Positions 5,836 through 9,748 of a stretch of DNA of 9,748 bases are shown here, one piece after another. The position numbers were made by a program, and so were the translations under genes. The stretch's first letter is position 1, and each line of letters begins with the position of its first letter. This DNA comes from an uncultured Eggerthellaceae bacterium. GTDB lineage: Bacteria; Actinomycetota; Coriobacteriia; Coriobacteriales; Eggerthellaceae. Under the pieces are notes generated by a model that was given only the letters and a program-made list of their open reading frames with translations, was not told the origin of the DNA and did no database searches. Location of the stretch: assembly GCA_934645125.1 (NCBI GenBank), contig CAKUDT010000036.1:1-9748 (forward strand). Reading direction: 5' to 3'.

Positions 5836-5857
5836 CCTGGGTTGCTCAACCTGGGTT
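5836..5857. repeat. Direct repeat of 8 bp, period 14, upstream of guaB
   Basis: CCTGGGTT occurs at 5836-5843 and 5850-5857 (AACCCAGG on the guaB strand), with equivalent bases 14 bp apart. The stretch between also forms an inverted GGTTG/CAACC pair. It lies between the guaB -10 and its ribosome binding site, where an operator or leader structure would act. No known regulator motif is recognised. Confidence 0.5.
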
Positions 5858-5859
5858 TT

Positions 5860-5905
5860 ACGTATAATTGAATTATTATACTCGCGCTTACTTATAAGCG
5901 CACCG
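5860..5905. promoter_or_regulatory. Divergent promoter region of guaB and the LOG-family gene
   Basis: The AT-rich centre holds -10 candidates for both directions. For guaB, TATAAT on the minus strand is at 5875-5880. For the plus-strand gene there is TATAAT at 5863-5868 or TATACT at 5877-5882. No clear -35 is found for either, so exact starts are uncertain. An interrupted palindrome ATAATT-G-AATTAT (5864-5876) overlaps the candidates. GCGCTTA (5884-5890) / TAAGCGC (5895-5901) forms a 7-bp inverted repeat beside them. Confidence 0.5.
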
Positions 5906-5933
5906 AAATCAATCAAGCGGAACAGGAAATCCA

Positions 5934-6476
5934 ATGAAAATCACCGTTTATTGCGGAGCGACCCCTGGAAACGACCCGTCATTCATGCAAGAAGCCCACG
6001 CATTAGGCGCCTGGATGGCGCACGAGTGCCATGTGCTCGTGTGGGGATGCGGCGACACGGGACTCATGGGAGCAGTGTCAGACGGCGTGCTAGATGCGGG
6101 CGGAAACGCGATTGGCGTGATTCCCCACTTCCTGCAAGAGACCGAGGCGCCGTGTCCGCACAACTATAACGGACGACTGGTCAAAGAGATTGTTGACGAC
6201 ATGCCCACACGGCGCAATCGCATGCTTGAACTGGGCGAAGCGTTTGTGGCGCTTCCTGGCGGCATGGGAACGCTCGATGAAATCAGCGAGGCGATTGCGC
6301 TCGCGAAGTTCGATATGCTCAAGCGTCCCCTTATCGTCATGAACGCGCACGGCTGCTACGATGCTCTCTTGCAGGCATTCGCCGATATGGTCGAGCAAGG
6401 CTTTATGGCGCATGAACTGCTTGACCGCATCTCCGTTGCTACGAATGCTGCCGAAGTTGCCGCACTGCTTTCATAA
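5934..6476 (+). CDS. LOG family protein (nucleoside 5'-monophosphate phosphoribohydrolase)
   Basis: A 180-residue Rossmann-like cytosolic protein of the TIGR00730/LOG family, formerly mislabelled lysine decarboxylase. Members hydrolyse the N-glycosidic bond of AMP or cytokinin ribotides, releasing the base and ribose 5-phosphate. Signature seen: WGCGDTGLMG (37-46), GNAIGVIP (57-64), MPTRRNRM (90-97) with the conserved arginines, and PGGMGTLDE (108-116) with the catalytic glutamate. The more usual glycine-rich YGGG is WGCG here. The length is slightly short but complete. The ATG at 5934 has AGGAAA upstream, 8 nt away. It is transcribed alone, divergent from guaB, and followed by a strong terminator. 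Substrate preference cannot be read from the sequence; a role in nucleotide salvage is inferred. Confidence 0.9.
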   Translation: MKITVYCGATPGNDPSFMQEAHALGAWMAHECHVLVWGCGDTGLMGAVSDGVLDAGGNAIGVIPHFLQETEAPCPHNYNGRLVKEIVDDMPTRRNRMLELGEAFVALPGGMGTLDEISEAIALAKFDMLKRPLIVMNAHGCYDALLQAFADMVEQGFMAHELLDRISVATNAAEVAALLS

Positions 6477-6514
6477 AGCTGCGACGTTTTCAGCTGCTTG
6501 TTGGAAAATCGATT

Positions 6515-6548
6515 GCAAATTCAGGCAAATCGACGATATTCGGTGGTT
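6515..6548 (+). repeat. Extragenic repeat, left copy
   Basis: About 34 bp containing AAATTC, AATCGACGATA and GTGGTT. It matches the reverse complement of 6665-6698 at about 27 of 34 positions, without gaps. The first ten bases (GCAAATTCAG) recur directly at 6572-6581. It lies 38 bp after the LOG-gene stop codon. Confidence 0.65.
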
Positions 6549-6571
6549 TTATTTTAGATAGCAGAACTATC

Positions 6572-6592
6572 GCAAATTCAGAGATTATCTGA
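6572..6592 (+). repeat. Partial extragenic repeat with small inverted repeat
   Basis: GCAAATTCAG (6572-6581) is an exact copy of the beginning of the left repeat 57 bp upstream. It then diverges, and TCAGA (6578-6582) / TCTGA (6588-6592) forms a short inverted pair. It may be a decayed further unit of the same family. Confidence 0.45.
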
Positions 6593-6619
6593 CCTGGGGT
6601 TTTTCAGGCGGCGACCACA

Positions 6620-6655
6620 GAAAAGGGGCTTGGCAACTCCGCCAAGCCCCTTTTC
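6620..6655. terminator. Bidirectional intrinsic terminator
   Basis: Perfect 15-bp arms GAAAAGGGGCTTGGC (6620-6634) and GCCAAGCCCCTTTTC (6641-6655) around AACTCC. The GC-rich stem with A-run before and T-run after works on both strands. It therefore serves the plus-strand LOG gene (stop at 6476) and the minus-strand aminopeptidase gene (stop at 6834). Confidence 0.9.
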
Positions 6656-6664
6656 GCGTCCTCA

Positions 6665-6698
6665 GACCACTGATTATCGTCGATTAGCCCGAATTTAT
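6665..6698 (-). repeat. Extragenic repeat, right copy (inverted)
   Basis: The reverse complement matches the left copy at about 27 of 34 positions, with AATCGACGATA fully conserved. Together the copies bracket the terminator. Upstream on the minus strand, about 6711-6726 also carries a GTGGTT and an ATACGG resembling the end of the left unit, which hints at tandem units. Confidence 0.65.
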
Positions 6699-6833
6699 AG
6701 GCGTTTTCGCAACAACCACTCCGTATTTCAGAGAAATCGAAGCACCCGGTCTTCCATCCACCCCGATTCGATTGCAGGCCCTCTAGCCAGCAGACAAGCC
6801 GGCTCGCCGTACTCTCACGCCGCAAACGCTGCG

Positions 6834-8264
6834 CTATTCGGAAAGCTGGAACGCTTTGTAGCCCTTATACGCCTCGTAGATGTCGGCTTTACTGGTTGCT
6901 TCCCACGGCGCATGCATAGAAAGAACGGCCACACCGGAGTCGATGACGTCCATGCCGTACTTGGCGGGGATATACGCAATGGTTCCGCCGCCGCCCGCAT
7001 CGACTTTACCCAGCTCGGCAGTTTGGAAGCTCACGTTCGCATCGTCCATAATGCGGCGCACCAGGGCAACGTATTCCGCAGAGCAGTCGTTGCTGCCGCT
7101 CTTGCCGCGCGCGCCCGTGTACTTATTGAACACCAGGCCGCGCCCCAAATACGCAACGTTTTTCTTGTCGAACACTTCCGCGTACGAGGGGTCGTAGCCT
7201 GCAGAAACGTCCGAAGACAGCATGCGCGAAGCCGCCAGGCAGCGACGCAGCGCCAAAGGCGAATCCTGGCCCACCAGGCACAAAATCTCGGCCATGGTGT
7301 TCTCGAAGAAGCTCGACGCCATGCCCGTGGCGCCAACGCTGCCAATCTCTTCCTTGTCCACCAGAATGCACACCGCAGTGCGCTCAACAGCGTCCAGCTC
7401 GAGCTGCGCCAGAAGCGACGTATACGCGCACACGCGGTCATCCTGGCCATAGCCCAAAACCATGCTGCGGTCAAAGCCCAAGTCGCGCGCCGCACCTGCC
7501 GGAACCACTTCGAGCTCGGCAGACAGGAAATCCTCTTCTTCAATGCCGTACTTTTCCTGTAAAAGCTTGAGCGTCCAAGCTTTTACCGCATCTTTTTCGC
7601 TGGACGGAGCTGCACCTTCACCCGCGGCCGCATCGGCGGTGCCCGCAGCCGTCGCTACAAAGGGACGGTTGCCCACCAGGATATCAAGGCTTTCGCCCTC
7701 GACAATCTTGTTGCCCTTCTTGTCCATTTGGGCAGCTCCCAAATGCGGCAGCAAATCCGTCACGCAAAATACGGGGTCGCTTGGATCCTCGCCCAGCGCA
7801 ATGGTCACCACCGAACCGTCCTTCTTCGCCACCACGCCGTGCAGCGCCAGCGGCAACGTGACCCACTGGTAATTCTTGATGCCGCCGTAATAATGCGTGT
7901 CAAGCAGCGTGAAGCCGTCGGATTCGTACAAGGGATTCTGCTTCAAGTCAAGGCGCGGGGAATCGATGTGCGCACCCAGAATATTCAAACCCTCGGTCAA
8001 AGGCTTCGTGCCCAGCTGGACCAGCATGAGCGCTTTGCCATGCGTATGCGCCCACACTTTGTCACCCGCCTTCAAGGTGCGACCATCGCGGATTGCCTGC
8101 TCGAGCGAAACATACCCAGCGTCCTGAGCTGCGGCAATAGCAGCAGTAGCGCATTCGCGCTCGGTCTTATTCTGGGAGATGAACTCGATATACTTGGCAG
8201 CAAGGCCTTCGAGCTCTTGCACATCCTGCTCGGAGTATTTCTTCCAAGCAACTTCTCTTTCCAT
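6834..8264 (-). CDS. M18 family aminopeptidase
   Basis: A cytosolic zinc metallo-aminopeptidase that removes N-terminal residues from peptides, probably acting in peptide turnover; it is a complete 476-residue protein. Family motifs seen: GAHIDSPRLD (H99, D101), GYGQDDR (D275/D276), DKEEIGS (E305/E306), SSDVSAGYDP (D352) and MHAPWE (H451), giving the expected two-zinc ligand set and catalytic glutamate. The length fits the bacterial aminopeptidase 1 branch rather than the shorter apeB type. Residues about 202-225 are a low-complexity Ala/Gly-rich linker after GNRPF, probably a surface loop in the inserted lid domain. The ATG at 8264 has AAAGGA upstream. A weak -10 TAGTAT lies at plus-strand 8283-8288. 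It follows the flavodiiron gene by 226 bp on the same strand; a shared transcript is possible but not shown. Confidence 0.93.
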   Translation of the reverse strand: MEREVAWKKYSEQDVQELEGLAAKYIEFISQNKTERECATAAIAAAQDAGYVSLEQAIRDGRTLKAGDKVWAHTHGKALMLVQLGTKPLTEGLNILGAHIDSPRLDLKQNPLYESDGFTLLDTHYYGGIKNYQWVTLPLALHGVVAKKDGSVVTIALGEDPSDPVFCVTDLLPHLGAAQMDKKGNKIVEGESLDILVGNRPFVATAAGTADAAAGEGAAPSSEKDAVKAWTLKLLQEKYGIEEEDFLSAELEVVPAGAARDLGFDRSMVLGYGQDDRVCAYTSLLAQLELDAVERTAVCILVDKEEIGSVGATGMASSFFENTMAEILCLVGQDSPLALRRCLAASRMLSSDVSAGYDPSYAEVFDKKNVAYLGRGLVFNKYTGARGKSGSNDCSAEYVALVRRIMDDANVSFQTAELGKVDAGGGGTIAYIPAKYGMDVIDSGVAVLSMHAPWEATSKADIYEAYKGYKAFQLSE

Positions 8265-8490
8265 GTCAAAATCCTTTCAAACATACTACGAGTGCTCACC
8301 GCGAAACGCGAAAAAATTGGCGAAGGGCCCGGCAACTTTGATGTGGGCCGCGACCAGCAGAAAGCCAGCAGCGCCACGCACTGACGCGCGGGCGGATTCC
8401 GCTGCATCGGGCAAGGGCGACGACCCGCAACAGCAGGCAAAGCACCCCAGCGGAACAAACGACCAACGTCCGCCGCGCAAAAAGCCTGCC
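8265..8490. other. Spacer between flavodiiron and aminopeptidase genes
   Basis: A 226 bp GC-rich spacer without a convincing gene or terminator. GCGCAA (8475-8480) / TTGCGC (8494-8499) forms an inverted pair spanning the flavodiiron stop codon, with a 13-nt loop. Overlapping frames here continue as antisense or out-of-frame shadows of the neighbours. Confidence 0.5.
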
Positions 8491-9666
8491 CTATTGCGCA
8501 AGCTCGGCAACAAGCGCGTCCATCTGTTCCTGAGCGGCTGCATCCGCCTCAAGCGCGCCGCGCAAGGTCACCACGGTTTCGACAAACGTAAGGTTCTTGC
8601 AGCCTTCCAGCGCCGCACGCATCACACGCGCCGCCGTGGGCGCCCACGAACCGCTTTCCATCAGGGCAATCGTGCGATTCTGATACGCATGGTCAATCAA
8701 GTGGTGGATGAAGTCCTTCATGAACGGGAACATATCGCCGTTATACGTGGTGCTCACCAGCACCAGACGATCATAGCGGAACGCGTCTTCCACCGCTTCG
8801 GCCATATCGTCGCGCGCCAAGTCGAACACCGAAACGCTTGGCACGCCGGCATCTTGCAGCTTCTGCGCCAGCGCAAGCGCCGCTTGCTTTGTGTGTCCGT
8901 AAACGGAACAATACGCAATTGTGACGCCCTTATCTTCAGGCTCATAGCTTGACCAGGTGTTATACAAGTTCAGGTAGTAGCCCAAATCCTCGGTAAGCAC
9001 CGGACCATGCAGCGGGCAAATGGCCTGGATGTCCAGCGCCGCCGCCTTTTTCAGCACCGCCTGCACCTGCTTGCCGAACTTGCCCACAATGCCGAAGTAA
9101 TAGCGGCGCGCCTCGCACGCCCAACCGTCTTCTTCCGCACCGACCGGCGTATCAAGCGCACCGAACTTGCCGAATGCGTCCGCCGAGAAAAGCGTTTTGC
9201 TGGCAGCATCGTACGTCATAATGACTTCGGGCCAGTGGACCATAGGCGCTGTTACAAATGCCAGCTGATGAGCACCAAGCGAAAGCGTATCGCCATCGCC
9301 CACCGCCACGCGACGCTCGGCATAATCCGTGCCGAAATACGCTTTCATCATGGCAAATGCCTTGGACGATGCCACAATTTCCGCCTGCGGGAACGCCTCC
9401 GCAAACACCGCGATATTTGCCGAATGGTCCGGCTCCATGTGCTGAACCACCAGGTAATCGGGGGTTCGACCCGCAAGTGCGGCCTTCAGATTCGCCAGCC
9501 ACTCCTGCCCGAAATGAGCATCCACCGTATCCATAACGGCAATCTTCTCGTCCAGAATCACGTAGGAATTGTACGCCATACCGTTCGGGACGCGATACTG
9601 CCCCTCGAACAAATCGATGTCATGATCGTTCACGCCAACGGGAACGATGTCCTGATGAAGTGCCAT
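8491..9666 (-). CDS. Flavodiiron protein (FprA/A-type flavoprotein)
   Basis: A cytosolic enzyme that reduces O2 to water and/or NO to N2O, protecting anaerobes. The N-terminal metallo-beta-lactamase-like domain (about residues 1-245) has a complete diiron ligand set: H76, E78 and D80 in QHMEPDHS, H144 in MVHWPE, D163 in SADAFG and H220 in CPLHGP. The C-terminal flavodoxin domain (about 248-391) starts with TIAYCSVYGHTKQAA, the FMN phosphate loop, and has STTYNGD around 305-311. The 391-residue length and lack of a rubredoxin or NADH-oxidase extension make it a class A protein needing an external electron donor, usually rubredoxin, which is not in this window. The ATG has TAGGAG upstream. O2 versus NO preference cannot be decided from sequence. 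It leads the right-hand minus-strand gene pair. Confidence 0.95.
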   Translation of the reverse strand: MALHQDIVPVGVNDHDIDLFEGQYRVPNGMAYNSYVILDEKIAVMDTVDAHFGQEWLANLKAALAGRTPDYLVVQHMEPDHSANIAVFAEAFPQAEIVASSKAFAMMKAYFGTDYAERRVAVGDGDTLSLGAHQLAFVTAPMVHWPEVIMTYDAASKTLFSADAFGKFGALDTPVGAEEDGWACEARRYYFGIVGKFGKQVQAVLKKAAALDIQAICPLHGPVLTEDLGYYLNLYNTWSSYEPEDKGVTIAYCSVYGHTKQAALALAQKLQDAGVPSVSVFDLARDDMAEAVEDAFRYDRLVLVSTTYNGDMFPFMKDFIHHLIDHAYQNRTIALMESGSWAPTAARVMRAALEGCKNLTFVETVVTLRGALEADAAAQEQMDALVAELAQ

Positions 9667-9748
9667 GTGCGCTCCTATCTTTTAGTTGTTGCATTTGGGA
9701 GCCGAATATTGAATGCTTTCAGGTGCAATGCAGACTCTGGCGGGCAGG

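Larger units (their letters stand above)
6477..6833. other. Intergenic region with terminator and repeat family
   Basis: A 357 bp spacer between the convergent LOG-family and aminopeptidase genes. It contains a bidirectional terminator (6620-6655), two inverted copies of a roughly 34-bp repeat (6515-6548, 6665-6698), a 10-bp direct copy of the repeat's beginning (6572-6581) and a small inverted repeat TCAGA/TCTGA (6578-6592). I see no convincing gene. A minus-strand frame at 6604-6825 starts with TTG and consists largely of the repeat and the terminator. Confidence 0.75.

Noticed and set aside
6604..6825. Minus-strand 73-codon frame just after the aminopeptidase stop
   Set aside because: It starts with TTG, has no good ribosome binding site, and most of it is the extragenic repeat and the terminator stem.
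8265..8490. Small gene between the flavodiiron and aminopeptidase genes
   Set aside because: The frames here continue as out-of-frame or antisense shadows of neighbours, with no start signal or recognisable motif.

Overview
The window looks like chromosomal DNA from a strictly anaerobic, gut-type bacterium, most likely an actinobacterium of the class Coriobacteriia (Eggerthella/Slackia-like). That placement is an inference. It rests on the gene mix (oxygen-sensitive class III ribonucleotide reductase, flavodiiron protein, DUF1638 protein, an IMP dehydrogenase like the Tritrichomonas enzyme), GC-rich coding regions by eye, and AT-rich, hairpin-laden spacers. All six genes are housekeeping or anaerobic-lifestyle genes. 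I see no phage, transposase, CRISPR array, tRNA or rRNA.

Layout. On the left, on the minus strand, nrdD (anaerobic NTP reductase) is followed after 261 bp by nrdG (its radical-SAM activase, cut by the window edge). Their control region lies at about 2876-3060: a sigma70-type promoter, one perfect NrdR box, a second weaker box 32 bp away over the -10, and a perfect DnaA box in the leader. Divergent from it, on the plus strand, is a DUF1638 gene at 3213-3881 with an extended -10 exactly where a leaderless mRNA would need it. A 425 bp AT-rich spacer then holds four palindromes, each exactly 35 bp from TAGGAG to CTCCTA; the outer two also look like terminators for the two convergent genes. The IMP dehydrogenase gene runs on the minus strand (4307-5818), divergent from a LOG-family phosphoribohydrolase gene on the plus strand (5934-6476). 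The next spacer has a strong bidirectional terminator flanked by two inverted copies of a roughly 34 bp repeat. On the right, on the minus strand, lie a flavodiiron protein gene (8491-9666) and an M18 aminopeptidase gene (6834-8264), 226 bp apart.

How the genes fit together. NrdD and NrdG make deoxynucleotides without oxygen, under apparent NrdR control. IMP dehydrogenase feeds GTP synthesis, and the LOG protein releases bases from nucleoside monophosphates, so much of the window concerns nucleotide metabolism. The flavodiiron protein would protect oxygen-sensitive enzymes such as the NrdD glycyl radical by reducing O2 or NO. The most unusual signal is non-coding: the four equal-length palindromes between the DUF1638 gene and guaB, then the repeat family around the LOG/aminopeptidase terminator.
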